A DNA stretch of 64,000 nt, taken from contig CAWJKM010000003.1 in NCBI GenBank assembly GCA_963843525.1, forward strand, positions 1-64,000, in the 5' to 3' direction. Both the position numbers and the translations under genes were made by a program. The DNA is from DATJPR01 sp963843525. Lineage in GTDB: Bacteria > Bacteroidota > Ignavibacteria > UBA10030 > UBA6906. The notes below the pieces were generated by a model. It was not told the DNA's origin. It worked only from the letters and a program-made list of their open reading frames with translations, and made no database searches. Below, piece after piece: positions 8,435-17,074 of this stretch (positions within the stretch are counted from its first letter, which is position 1; every line of letters begins with the position of its first letter).

Positions 8435-9462
8435 GAATCAGGTTCACCGTACTCCTTCTTCTTCTCCTGGGAAGTGCCGGCGTGGCAGGAGTCAATGATG
8501 TTGTCGTCCTCAGGAGCATCCGCTATAGCGTACAGGAGGGAAGAGGACGAGTTGCCGTGGGGACCGATGGAGTGCCGGTTGTTGCCGCGCGGCACCGCGG
8601 TGATGTGGTCACGCTGGGTTTCCCGCGCGCGACAGTGTCTTCTCCTCCGGGAGCCGCGCGCGTGACGTTCAATGAGGGACCGGTAAGCTCCGCCGCAATT
8701 GAACGATCCGGTCCGGACAGCATCACCGTGATCATCCGTCTCCGCAAGGGAGGCAATGTTGATGTCGGGCTGGAAGGGCATGACGTCGTTCTCCGGGTGA
8801 CTCCCGAGGCGCTCATGGGTGCCGCGGCGCAGGGTGCAGGTGGCACATCTGTCACCGCATCCGAAAGTCCGGTCACCCTCGGCCTGTCTACGCTTCTTGA
8901 TGCCGGCGAGGGGCGGTTCCAGCGTGTCGACGATGCAGCGGGCGAAACGGCAGCGAGCCGGGTGTCCCCGGGTCTCGTGCTGGTCATCCTGGGGATTCTC
9001 ACCTTCTCAGCCGCATTATCTCTGATCGTGGCCATGGTTGTGGTGCGGATGTTGCAGCGAAAGACTTCGGTTCCGGCCGCCGCCGGCCCCCCGGCGGAAG
9101 AAGAGCCCCGCGCTGTTCCGCCCGAAGAGCCTGTTTGGGATGAGTCCGCCGAAGAGAACGACGCGCCGGTGTATGCAGCGGAAGAACCTGAAGAAACGGA
9201 GGAGGAGACGGAAGAACGGGCCTATCAACTGGCAAAGGCTTTCCGGCGGGGGAAAGGTGAAGTGGATCTCGCAAGGCGCATGGAGGCGAAACAGGATGTC
9301 CTGTTCGGCACAAAGATCAACGAGAGCTGCCACGCGTCCAAAACGAAAGCCCAGCGCGTGCAGAACGCAAAACGGCTCGGCGTGGGGCGGGGAGAGATCG
9401 ACCTCGCACTCCGCCTGAAAGACCTGGTTCCTGCAATGCATTCAGATGAGGAGGAAACGTGA
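8431..9462 (+). CDS. Signal-peptide, single-pass protein with a duplicated cytosolic motif, in flagellar operon
   Basis: Function unknown; 343 residues. The ATG at 8431 forms an ATGA overlap with the kinase stop and lies after a GGAGGG box, so it is preferred over the GTG at 8416. A signal sequence (about 1-22) precedes a beta-rich external region (about 25-135) resembling an AMIN-type fold by eye. A membrane helix follows at about 180-205, then an acidic linker and a cytosolic tail with two copies of a 17-residue motif: AKAFRRGKGEVDLARRM (268-284) and AKRLGVGRGEIDLALRL (313-329). The GKGE-hydrophobic-DLA pattern resembles the C-terminal helix-turn-helix of small flagellar-operon proteins (DUF6115/DUF2802-like), an unverified comparison. 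The stop overlaps flgF. Confidence 0.8.
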   Translation: MRIRFTVLLLLLLGSAGVAGVNDVVVLRSIRYSVQEGRGRVAVGTDGVPVVAARHRGDVVTLGFPRATVSSPPGAARVTFNEGPVSSAAIERSGPDSITVIIRLRKGGNVDVGLEGHDVVLRVTPEALMGAAAQGAGGTSVTASESPVTLGLSTLLDAGEGRFQRVDDAAGETAASRVSPGLVLVILGILTFSAALSLIVAMVVVRMLQRKTSVPAAAGPPAEEEPRAVPPEEPVWDESAEENDAPVYAAEEPEETEEETEERAYQLAKAFRRGKGEVDLARRMEAKQDVLFGTKINESCHASKTKAQRVQNAKRLGVGRGEIDLALRLKDLVPAMHSDEEET

Positions 9463-10202
9463 TTAAGGGTCTGTACACCACAGAAGTGGGCATGAGCCCG
9501 AAGCTTGTCCGGATGGAGATCATCGCCAACAATCTGGCGAACATCAATACCACCGGATTCAAGAGGGATAATGCCTTCACCAAGGTGCTCGACGACGCCG
9601 CGGTTATCGAGGAAGTCGCTGGCAACGGGACGGATCAATCCAATACCGAGGAATACACGGACTTCTCCGAGGGCAGTCTCAAGCCCACGAACAATCCTCT
9701 GGATATCGCCCTGCAGGGGAGAGGGTTTCTTGTTGTTGATACGCCGAACGGCCCCCGCTATACACGAAACGGAAACCTTCAACTCTCCCTGGACGGGACG
9801 CTGGTGACCAGCGCCGGATATCCGGTGCAGGGAACAAGCGGGAAGATCCAATTCCCCGATATTCAGAAACTCCAGGCCGGCTCTATCGGCATCAGCGAAA
9901 CGGGAGAAGTGATGGTCGATAAACTGTCGCTTGGCCATGTCCGTATCGTTGATTTTGCCGACTACCGGACCCTCCACAAGGATCAGGCCTCAATGTTTGT
10001 CCCGGACCTTAATGCGGTCCTGGTCGAAGGCCCGGGAAAGCAGACCGCCGTGCGTCAGGGGCATCTGGAGGATTCCAATGTGGACGGCATGAGCGAAATG
10101 ATTGAGATGATCGAATTAAACCGCAGTTTTGAGGCGGACCAAAAAGCGCTTCAGTCGCAAAACGCGACGCTGGCGGCAACCAATGAAGTTGGCAAGTTAT
10201 AA
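9459..10202 (+). CDS. flgF: Flagellar proximal rod protein FlgF
   Basis: A rod component of the FlgF/FlgG family, exported by the flagellar machinery. The N-terminal rod signature IANNLANINTTGFK begins near residue 24, the central FlgG-like beta domain follows (NPLDIALQGRGFLVV), and the C-terminal coiled segment carries the family MIELNRSFEADQKAL stretch. At 247 residues it is shorter than FlgG, and its position just before flgG supports FlgF. It starts with GTG at 9459 after a GGAGG box at 5-base spacing, overlapping the preceding stop as GTGA. Confidence 0.9.
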   Translation: MIKGLYTTEVGMSPKLVRMEIIANNLANINTTGFKRDNAFTKVLDDAAVIEEVAGNGTDQSNTEEYTDFSEGSLKPTNNPLDIALQGRGFLVVDTPNGPRYTRNGNLQLSLDGTLVTSAGYPVQGTSGKIQFPDIQKLQAGSIGISETGEVMVDKLSLGHVRIVDFADYRTLHKDQASMFVPDLNAVLVEGPGKQTAVRQGHLEDSNVDGMSEMIEMIELNRSFEADQKALQSQNATLAATNEVGKL

Positions 10203-10225
10203 CGGACACGAAGAGGGAGCACGCT

Positions 10226-11014
10226 ATGAACAGAGCATTAAGAACCGCAGCCACAGGCATGTTCGCGCAGCAGCTGAATGTGGATTTGATTGCGCATAAC
10301 CTTGCAAACGTCAACACCACCGGCTTCAAGAAAACACGCCCTGAATTTCAGGACCTCATGTATCAGACGTTGAAGGTCAGCGGGACTTCAACAGATCCGA
10401 ACATTCAGGAAGCCTCCGAGATTCAGGTCGGCAATGGTGCCGTGCCCGTCGCAACGACCAGGAATTTTTCCCAGGGCGATATCCAACCGACCAACAACCA
10501 GTTGGATTTTGCGATTCAAGGGGAAGGCTTCTTCGAAATACGACGGCCGGATGGAACGTTCGGGTATACCCGTGACGGGACCTTCAAAGTGTCCGCGGAA
10601 GGAACGCTGGTCACATCGCAGGGATACAGTGTGGAGCCCGGAATTACCATTCCTGCCGATACCACGTCAATAACGGTGAGTCCTGACGGGACCGTCGAAG
10701 CAGCAACGGTCGGGAGCACGACGCCAACCCAGATCGGACAGATGGAGATGGCAAAGTTCGTCAATCCCGGCGGGTTACGAGCGATCGGCGACGATCTCTA
10801 TGTCGAGACCCCGGCATCGGGGGCGCCGATCACCGGCACCGCGACAAGTGAAGGGTTCGGAGAGATCATGCAATCGCACCTCGAATCCTCCAATGTGGAT
10901 GTGGTGGAGGAAATGGTAAACATGATCACGGCGCAGCGCGCGTATGAGATCAATTCGAAAACGATCAAGACGGTTGACGACATGTTGACCATCGCCAACA
11001 ACATCAAGCAATAA
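10226..11014 (+). CDS. flgG: Flagellar distal rod protein FlgG
   Basis: FlgG makes the distal rod that crosses the peptidoglycan and runs through the P and L rings. The N-terminal signature IAHNLANVNTTGFKK is near residue 21. The FlgG core is present (NQLDFAIQGEGFFEI and YTRDGTFKVSAEGTLV), and the C-terminal D0 helix includes EEMVNMITAQRAYEINSKTI. The 262-residue length is exactly usual. A GAGGGAG box precedes the ATG. Together with flgF and the following flgA, flgH, flgI it forms a rod-ring cassette in the common order. Confidence 0.96.
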   Translation: MNRALRTAATGMFAQQLNVDLIAHNLANVNTTGFKKTRPEFQDLMYQTLKVSGTSTDPNIQEASEIQVGNGAVPVATTRNFSQGDIQPTNNQLDFAIQGEGFFEIRRPDGTFGYTRDGTFKVSAEGTLVTSQGYSVEPGITIPADTTSITVSPDGTVEAATVGSTTPTQIGQMEMAKFVNPGGLRAIGDDLYVETPASGAPITGTATSEGFGEIMQSHLESSNVDVVEEMVNMITAQRAYEINSKTIKTVDDMLTIANNIKQ

Positions 11015-11018
11015 GCCC

Positions 11019-11699
11019 ATGATCTGGGGTATCATCCTCGGCGCCCTGATGATCGGGGCAACTCTGTCGAATCCTCGTGGACTCGAAGAAACTCTTTGCC
11101 GTGCAGTCCAGATGCGGGCACAGGCCAACGGCGAAGAGGCGGTTGTCGAAGGAATCAGTATCCCCCGTCTTCCGGCGGCGATGCGCGAAGGGCAGTTCTT
11201 CCTCGAGCCTCTTCCCCCGGGACGGCTGGTGAAACGGGTTATCATTATGGTGGATTTTACAGAATCGGCGAACAGGAATCGCCGGGTTCCGGTGTCCTGC
11301 ACGGTGCGGACCTTCGGGGAAGCGTATGTGACGACACATATGATGGACCGGCATAGGCCGCTCTCGGAGAACGACGTCGCCGTTCGCCGGGTGGAGACAA
11401 CATATCTTCCGGAGGATTATCTCCGAAAGGGCGCTCCGCTTGAAGGATTGAGAACGCGGCAAATCATAAAGGATGGGTCGGTCCTCAGCGGCGTGATGGT
11501 GGAGAAAGAGCCCGTGATCCACCAGGGAGATCCGGTAATACTCACGACGGTCGCGAACACTGTTCGTGTAAGCGTGTCCGCGATCGCCAAACAGGATGGG
11601 CATCCCGGCTCGTCGATCCTCGTCGAACTGACCGGAGGGCACCAGCGTTTTCGTGCCAAAGTCCTCGACGCGAAGACAGTAGAACGTCTGGCCAGGTAG
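11019..11699 (+). CDS. flgA: Flagellar P-ring assembly chaperone FlgA
   Basis: FlgA is the periplasmic chaperone that promotes polymerisation of FlgI into the P ring. The 226-residue protein begins with a hydrophobic export signal (about 1-17). A non-conserved first half leads into a SAF/antifreeze-like C-terminal domain (about 110-226) with the family stretch RPLSENDVAVRR and a typical end (GDPVILTTVANTVRVSVSAIA). The start at 11019 is 4 bases after flgG. Overall similarity to FlgA is moderate by eye, but length, domain order and position between flgG and flgH make the call firm. Confidence 0.88.
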   Translation: MIWGIILGALMIGATLSNPRGLEETLCRAVQMRAQANGEEAVVEGISIPRLPAAMREGQFFLEPLPPGRLVKRVIIMVDFTESANRNRRVPVSCTVRTFGEAYVTTHMMDRHRPLSENDVAVRRVETTYLPEDYLRKGAPLEGLRTRQIIKDGSVLSGVMVEKEPVIHQGDPVILTTVANTVRVSVSAIAKQDGHPGSSILVELTGGHQRFRAKVLDAKTVERLAR

Positions 11700-11703
11700 C
11701 ATT

Positions 11704-12303
11704 ATGAATAAATCGGGAACCAACGTGATGAAATCCCTGATAGTGATGTTTCTCACCGCCGCGGCATTCTCCTTGGCCACGGGTCAGGATATGAGGAATA
11801 ATGCGGCCCGATCGCTGTTTTCAGATCAGAAGGCGGGCCGCGTCGGTGATGCAGTAATGATTCTGGTCGTCGAAGAATCCAGCGCGTCCAACGCAGCGAA
11901 AACGACAACGTCGCGGCAGAGCGATCTCTCGCTCTCGGCGTCCGGCAAAACCGGATCCTCGAATCTCCCCGACGTTGGATTGGGAATTGGGACGGGAAAC
12001 AGCTTCAAAGGAGAAGGAGGGACCTCCACCAATGGTTCGGTCCGTGCCAAGCTCAGTGCCCGGATTGATTCGGTCTTTCCGAATGGAAACCTCTGGATCA
12101 ACGGCACCAGAACCATCGTGGTAAACGGAGAAGAACAGACGATCCGCATAACCGGAGTCGTACGGCCGTCCGATATCGCATATGATAACAGCGTATTGTC
12201 GTACAACATAGCCGAAGCTCGAATTTCGTTCGAAGGGAATGGGATCGTCTCCCGCGCCCAGGGACCGGGTTGGATAACGAAACTTCTGCACTGGCTGTTC
12301 TAG
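11704..12303 (+). CDS. flgH: Flagellar L-ring protein FlgH (no lipobox cysteine visible)
   Basis: FlgH forms the outer-membrane L ring around the rod. The core is recognisable: SLFSDQKAGRVGDAVMILVVEESSASNAAKT near residues 38-70, then a glycine/serine-rich linker and the conserved NGNLWINGTRTIVVNGEEQTIRITGVVRPSDIA segment. The 199-residue length is slightly short. FlgH is normally a lipoprotein, but this sequence has a signal peptide ending near ATGQD without a lipobox cysteine, and no cysteine elsewhere near the N-terminus. An internal ATG at 11728 is an alternative start. Gene order flgA-flgH-flgI supports the identity. Confidence 0.92.
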   Translation: MNKSGTNVMKSLIVMFLTAAAFSLATGQDMRNNAARSLFSDQKAGRVGDAVMILVVEESSASNAAKTTTSRQSDLSLSASGKTGSSNLPDVGLGIGTGNSFKGEGGTSTNGSVRAKLSARIDSVFPNGNLWINGTRTIVVNGEEQTIRITGVVRPSDIAYDNSVLSYNIAEARISFEGNGIVSRAQGPGWITKLLHWLF

Positions 12304-12315
12304 AGAGATGCTACC

Positions 12316-13422
12316 ATGAAACAAAGAAATGTATGCGCTTCAATCCTCGTTCTCGTGCTGGTGAGTGTCCTCGCCTCCGGCGCCACGAGAATCAAGGATG
12401 TGTCTTCCGTGGAACCCGCTCGAACACTGCAGGTGATCGGTTACGGGCTGGTCGTGGGGTTGAATGGGTCGGGTGACACCCAGCGGTCGACATTCACGCT
12501 TCAGTCGGTCTCGAGCATGCTCAAGCGTTTCGGCATCACGGTGCCCCAAACGGACCTCCGGCTTCGTAACGCCGCTGCGGTAATGGTGACTACCACCGTC
12601 GCAGGATCGGCAAAGGAGGGGACCACGTGTGATGTGACTGTTTCGTCGATGGGTGACGCGACGAGTCTCCAGGGGGGGACACTTCTGGTGACACCGCTTT
12701 CCGGATTGGACGGAACCGTGTACGCGATGGCACAGGGCCCGCTCTCCGTCGGCGGTGTGAGCTTCCGCGCCAACGGGACCGAGATCCGGAGGAACCATAC
12801 AGCAACGGGACGAATCCCCGGCGGAGGCATCATCGATAAGTCGGTTTCGGACGGACTGAAACCCGACTCCGTCATTTCTGTGGTGCTGTTTCAACCGGAC
12901 TATACCACGGCAAGCAGAATCGCGGAAGCCGTGAGCGCGAAATTTGGCAGTGGAACGGCGCATGCCCTGGATGACTCCTACGTGCGTGTCACGGTTCCGG
13001 ACCAGTTTAAAGCGGTCGGAAAGCTGGTCGATTTCATCTCCGCCATCGAATTGCTTGAAATCACTCCTGATGTGATGGCCAAGGTGATCGTCAACGAACG
13101 TACCGGCACGGTCGTGATAGGAGGAAACGTTTCCATCCTTCCCGTGGCGATCTCGCACGGAGGGCTGAACATCGAAATCGAGTCGGTCCCGGTCATCTCG
13201 CAGCCGAACCCCTTCTCCCAGGGACAAACCGTGGCGACACAGATGACAACGATGCGTGCGGGCGAGGACACATCCACCGTGGTGGCGCTGAACGGGGTTG
13301 CGACAGTGCAGGACGTGGCAAAGGCGCTGAATTCACTGAAGGTTTCCCCCAGAGACATTATCGCGATTTTTCAGGCGCTGAAAGAAGCGGGAGCATTGAA
13401 AGCAGAATTGGTCATTATCTAA
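12316..13422 (+). CDS. flgI: Flagellar P-ring protein FlgI
   Basis: FlgI assembles into the periplasmic P ring, the bushing for the rod at the peptidoglycan layer. The 368-residue precursor has a cleavable signal peptide (about 1-22) followed at once by the mature start RIKDVSSVEPAR. The family hallmarks VIGYGLVVGLNGSGD (about 37-51), GGTLLVTPLSGLDGTVYAMAQG and VNERTGTVVIGG are all present, with the expected DLVDFISAIE-like region and C-terminal DIIAIFQALKEAGAL. It ends inside the ATG of the next gene (a one-base overlap). Confidence 0.96.
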   Translation: MKQRNVCASILVLVLVSVLASGATRIKDVSSVEPARTLQVIGYGLVVGLNGSGDTQRSTFTLQSVSSMLKRFGITVPQTDLRLRNAAAVMVTTTVAGSAKEGTTCDVTVSSMGDATSLQGGTLLVTPLSGLDGTVYAMAQGPLSVGGVSFRANGTEIRRNHTATGRIPGGGIIDKSVSDGLKPDSVISVVLFQPDYTTASRIAEAVSAKFGSGTAHALDDSYVRVTVPDQFKAVGKLVDFISAIELLEITPDVMAKVIVNERTGTVVIGGNVSILPVAISHGGLNIEIESVPVISQPNPFSQGQTVATQMTTMRAGEDTSTVVALNGVATVQDVAKALNSLKVSPRDIIAIFQALKEAGALKAELVII

Positions 13423-14387
13423 TGAGCGGACCGAATCCCATACCGCCCCGGATAACCGGAATCGGAGATGTTTCGTCGGATCGGACGAAGGCGAAGCTTC
13501 AGACGGCCGTGAGGGATTTTGAATCCCTCTTTGTGAGCTATATGCTCAAGAGCATGCGGCAATCGATGTCGACAGAAGAAATGTTCGGCGACAGTTTTGG
13601 AGGCGATATCCTCGACGGAATGTTCGACACGGAATTGGCCAAGCAGATGTCGCGCAACAGCAGTTTTGGCATGGCCGAGATGCTCTACCGGAAGATGACC
13701 GGCGAGCACCTGCCGGCGCCGGGGGCGTTGACCCATGGAGCAAAAGATGCATTGCCTGTTCAGCCTGCGGGCCGAAAGAACTCCGTGGTGCCACAGTCAG
13801 GTCCGGATCATGCTGGGGCGTCCCCCACTCCACCGCATCCGGCAAAGTCTGTTGCAGCTCCCCCGTCTCCGACGCCTGAGACCCCCGCCGGGAGGAAAGC
13901 AGGTGTTGCGTCGCCGACCGGAGAGTTGCACCCGGTTTCTCCCCGGCACGTTTCAAATGGATTAGATCGGCGGCTGATCCCGTACGAATCGGCGATCCTC
14001 GAAGCGGCGGAAAAACACAGTCTGGATCCCAACCTGATTAAGGCGGTCATCGCCAGCGAATCAGGAGGGAATGCCGCCGCACAATCGGCCAAGAACGCCA
14101 AGGGATTGATGCAACTTATTGATACGACTGCTGCAGACATGGGCGTGAAGAATGTGTGGGACCCGAAAGAGAACATTCTTGGCGGCTCGAAATATCTTCA
14201 GCAACTTCTTCAACGATTTTCCGGGAATGTTGACAGTGCCCTTGCGTCCTATAATGCGGGGCCGGGCGCGGTGGAAAAGCATGGCGGCGTGCCACCGTTC
14301 AAGGAAACGCAGGCATATGTGAAGAAAGTAAAGAACTATATCCAGTATTTCACAAATCTCGAGGGAGGCGGCAATGACGGCAAGTGA
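13422..14387 (+). CDS. flgJ: FlgJ-like rod protein fused to a lytic transglycosylase (SLT) domain
   Basis: FlgJ caps the growing rod and cuts peptidoglycan so the rod can pass. Residues about 20-100 are the rod-binding domain (AVRDFESLFVSYMLKSMRQSM). A proline- and serine-rich linker (about 105-180) follows, then an SLT-type lytic transglycosylase domain (about 185-315) with catalytic Glu213 in ASESGGN, then KGLMQLIDTTA and ASYNAGPGAV. Enterobacterial FlgJ instead carries a GH73 glucosaminidase-like domain. Here the same job appears to be done by an unrelated GH23-type enzyme. The gene sits between flgI and flgN, and overlaps flgN by 14 bases. Confidence 0.93.
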   Translation: MSGPNPIPPRITGIGDVSSDRTKAKLQTAVRDFESLFVSYMLKSMRQSMSTEEMFGDSFGGDILDGMFDTELAKQMSRNSSFGMAEMLYRKMTGEHLPAPGALTHGAKDALPVQPAGRKNSVVPQSGPDHAGASPTPPHPAKSVAAPPSPTPETPAGRKAGVASPTGELHPVSPRHVSNGLDRRLIPYESAILEAAEKHSLDPNLIKAVIASESGGNAAAQSAKNAKGLMQLIDTTAADMGVKNVWDPKENILGGSKYLQQLLQRFSGNVDSALASYNAGPGAVEKHGGVPPFKETQAYVKKVKNYIQYFTNLEGGGNDGK

Positions 14388-14802
14388 ACAGTTGGGCAAC
14401 ATTATGTCTGCGCAGGCGGACCTGATGGATGCGATCATCGATATCCTGGAGAATATTCAATCCTCGCTTCTTCGCTCCGACGGGGCAGCCCTCGAGCGTT
14501 ACACTGCACGCGAGGAAGAGTTGCTCCGCCCGTTCCATGATCTGGAATCCGAGCGGGTTCGTTGCGTCGCGGATCTGGGAGCAGGCGACGGATCGATGAA
14601 GGACCTGCTCGGACACCTTCCTGACAGTGAGCGCGCGGCAATTCACGAGCTCGCCGATCGGATGCGGGTTTCGGCCCGGAGGATTGTTGAAGTGAATGCG
14701 CAGAATTCCGTTCTCCTTGGTGGTGTGCAACGGTTCGTTCATGAAACGCTGCGCATCGTGACCGACGACAGTCGCCGGAAACTGGTGGATGAAAGGGTGT
14801 AG
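14374..14802 (+). CDS. flgN: FlgN-like export chaperone for hook-associated proteins
   Basis: FlgN binds the unfolded C-termini of FlgK and FlgL and hands them to the export gate. The 142-residue protein is predicted to be nearly all helical, acidic, with heptad-like stretches in its first 60 residues and no membrane segment. Sequence identity to FlgN is hard to judge by eye because the family diverges strongly. The call rests on size, helical character and placement immediately before flgK and flgL. It overlaps the flgJ-like gene by 14 bases, and flgK starts 3 bases after its stop. Confidence 0.75.
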   Translation: MTASEQLGNIMSAQADLMDAIIDILENIQSSLLRSDGAALERYTAREEELLRPFHDLESERVRCVADLGAGDGSMKDLLGHLPDSERAAIHELADRMRVSARRIVEVNAQNSVLLGGVQRFVHETLRIVTDDSRRKLVDERV

Positions 14803-14805
14803 TGC

Positions 14806-16176
14806 ATGCCAGGACTCAGCCTCATACTCGAGACCGCCCGCAGGGCGCTGATGAGCCAGCAGGTGGGAATCAATGTGACCAGTCATAACATCGCCAATGC
14901 TTCGACGCCCGGGTATTCCCGGCAGAGGGTGTCATTGACGACGACCCCGGCAATCCATCAGACCTATGGGTACCTGGGCACCGGGGTGCAGGCGGAATCC
15001 GTCGGGAGGCTCCGTGACGCGTACCTTGATCAGCAAATCCGGTCTTCCAACGGCACGATGGGCTCCGCATCGGCACAGCAGGGGGTTCTCAGTCAGGTCG
15101 AGGCCAGTTTCAATGAACCGTCGGATGCCGGGTTGAGCTCGGTCATGTCGCAATTCTTCAATTCATGGCAGGATCTTGCCACGCATCCTGAAGACAGCTC
15201 GTCGCGGAACAGCGTGATCCAGCAGGGTGTGCTCGTGTCGCAATCATTCCAGCGCCTCCATTCCGAGCTCACCCAGATCCGTGATTCGTTGACCGATGAT
15301 GTCAAGGTCAAAATTTCATCGATCAACCAGTTGACGTCTGAAATCAGCGATCTCAATAACCGGATTGTCACTGCCGCAGCCGCGGGGGGTGATCCGAGCG
15401 ACCTCCAGGATCAGCGGGATCAAAAGATTGAAGATCTGTCGAGTCTTGCAAACATCGCGGTGTCGATCGACAGTGGCGGATCGGCGAACGTGTCCATCGG
15501 GGGGATGACCGTTGCCTCCCGGGGCGGGTCCATTGAAATCAGCGCCGAGCAAGTCGGATCGCAGCTGCAAATCTTCACGACGAAGGATCATGTGCAAGTC
15601 AACCTCACCGGCGGTGAACTCGGTGGAGACCTGAAGCTCTATAACACGACGATCTCGGGGTATCTTGCAAAACTTGATGAGCTGGCGGGAGCCTTTATTG
15701 ATCACATCAACACGCTCCACAGAGCGGGATATGGTCTCGGGACACCCCCTTCGACGGGCGTGGACTTTTTCTCAGGCACGGGGGCGGCCGACATCGGCGT
15801 AAACGCCGCTGTTGTATCGAACCCGAGTCTCGTGGCAGCATCGCAGGATGGAACTCCAGGAGACAATAGTGTTGCGCTGGCGATCGCGAATGCAACGTCG
15901 GACAAGGTCCTCACCGGCAATACGCTGACGCTCTCACAGTTTTACAACGGTCTTGCAAGCAGCGTGGGTTCCGACATCAACGCCGTCGACAGTACTGCAA
16001 ATTCTCAGCAGCTCATCCTCGCGCAGCTGGAAAATCAGCGCCAGTCGGTCTCCGGGGTATCCCTGGACGAGGAGATGACCAATCTGATCCAGTATCAACG
16101 CGCCTATGACGCGGCGGCGCGATTGGTAAACACAGCCAATCAAATGTTCCAAACCGTCCTTGACATGGTGGCATAA
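14806..16176 (+). CDS. flgK: Hook-filament junction protein FlgK
   Basis: FlgK (HAP1) forms the first junction layer between hook and filament. The N-terminal D0 signature is clear (GINVTSHNIANASTPGYSRQRV near residues 22-44), and the C-terminal helix carries VSGVSLDEEMTNLIQYQRAYDAAARLVNT (about 415-445). At 456 residues it is about 90 shorter than the enterobacterial protein; the missing part falls in the surface-exposed variable middle. Standard rod-type ends confirm export by the flagellar system. Its last base is the first base of the flgL ATG. Confidence 0.95.
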   Translation: MPGLSLILETARRALMSQQVGINVTSHNIANASTPGYSRQRVSLTTTPAIHQTYGYLGTGVQAESVGRLRDAYLDQQIRSSNGTMGSASAQQGVLSQVEASFNEPSDAGLSSVMSQFFNSWQDLATHPEDSSSRNSVIQQGVLVSQSFQRLHSELTQIRDSLTDDVKVKISSINQLTSEISDLNNRIVTAAAAGGDPSDLQDQRDQKIEDLSSLANIAVSIDSGGSANVSIGGMTVASRGGSIEISAEQVGSQLQIFTTKDHVQVNLTGGELGGDLKLYNTTISGYLAKLDELAGAFIDHINTLHRAGYGLGTPPSTGVDFFSGTGAADIGVNAAVVSNPSLVAASQDGTPGDNSVALAIANATSDKVLTGNTLTLSQFYNGLASSVGSDINAVDSTANSQQLILAQLENQRQSVSGVSLDEEMTNLIQYQRAYDAAARLVNTANQMFQTVLDMVA

Positions 16177-17072
16177 TGAGAATCACAGAGGGAACAATCG
16201 CCAACAACTTCCTTTTTGCGGTGAACAAGAACCGTGAGAAGATCGTCGAGCTCCAGGGGCAACTCGCCTCGGGGAAACGCATCCAGAAGGTGTCCGATGA
16301 CCCGGCTTCGTCCGACGTCATCATGCGTCTCCAGGCATCGCTCGACAGGAACACGCAGTACCAGAAGAATGTGTCGGACGCACAGGGCTTTATAGACGAC
16401 ACCTCGGGGTCGCTGGATGACATCAACTCATTGATGCAGGAGGTCCAGCAGATCGCCGTTCAGGCACAGAATGGACAACAGACGTCGTCCATGGTCGCCT
16501 ATGGCAACCGGGTGGACCAGATCTTGCAGCAGGCGGTCAGCATTGCCAATACGCAGTTCAACGGGAAATACATTTTCGGCGGAACGGAGACGACCACAGC
16601 GCCGTATCAGCTGGTCACGAACCCCGGTCCCCCGGCAACGACAACCGTGTCCTATCAGGGGAACAGCAATGCGATATCGTATCCCGTCGGCGATGGCGCT
16701 TCACAGCAGGTGAGCGTCCCGGGCGCTGAAGCGTTTAACGGGACAGGGCTCTTCGATCTGTTGATCAGCGTACGCGACAGTTTACAGGCCGGCACGCTGC
16801 CGAGCGCCGCCACGCAGGCCGCGGTCAAGACGGCCGCCGATCTGGTGAACCAGACCGCAAGCAAGGTAGGATCGTTTTCCCAGAGTCTGGGAACGACCAC
16901 CACCCATCTTGAGGACCAGTACACGCAGCTTCAATCGCTGATGTCCACGGTACGGGACACCGACGTTGCAGAGGCGACCCTGAACCTGAAGAACCAGGAG
17001 ATCATGCTTGACGCGGCACTCAATGTGGGGGCGCAAATTCTTCCCAAATCACTATTGGATTTCCTGAACTAG
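16176..17072 (+). CDS. flgL: Hook-filament junction protein FlgL
   Basis: FlgL (HAP3) forms the second junction layer, on which the filament grows. The flagellin-like N-terminal helix includes LQGQLASGKRIQKVSDDPASSDVIMRLQ (about 26-54). The junction hallmark NGKYIFGGTETTTAPY lies near residues 128-144. The C-terminal flagellin-like helix ends the protein (DTDVAEATLNLKNQEIMLDAAL). The length of 298 residues is normal. The presence of the FIFGG-type motif and of flgK next door distinguishes it from flagellin itself, which is not found in the window. Confidence 0.94.
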   Translation: MRITEGTIANNFLFAVNKNREKIVELQGQLASGKRIQKVSDDPASSDVIMRLQASLDRNTQYQKNVSDAQGFIDDTSGSLDDINSLMQEVQQIAVQAQNGQQTSSMVAYGNRVDQILQQAVSIANTQFNGKYIFGGTETTTAPYQLVTNPGPPATTTVSYQGNSNAISYPVGDGASQQVSVPGAEAFNGTGLFDLLISVRDSLQAGTLPSAATQAAVKTAADLVNQTASKVGSFSQSLGTTTTHLEDQYTQLQSLMSTVRDTDVAEATLNLKNQEIMLDAALNVGAQILPKSLLDFLN

Positions 17073-17074
17073 TC

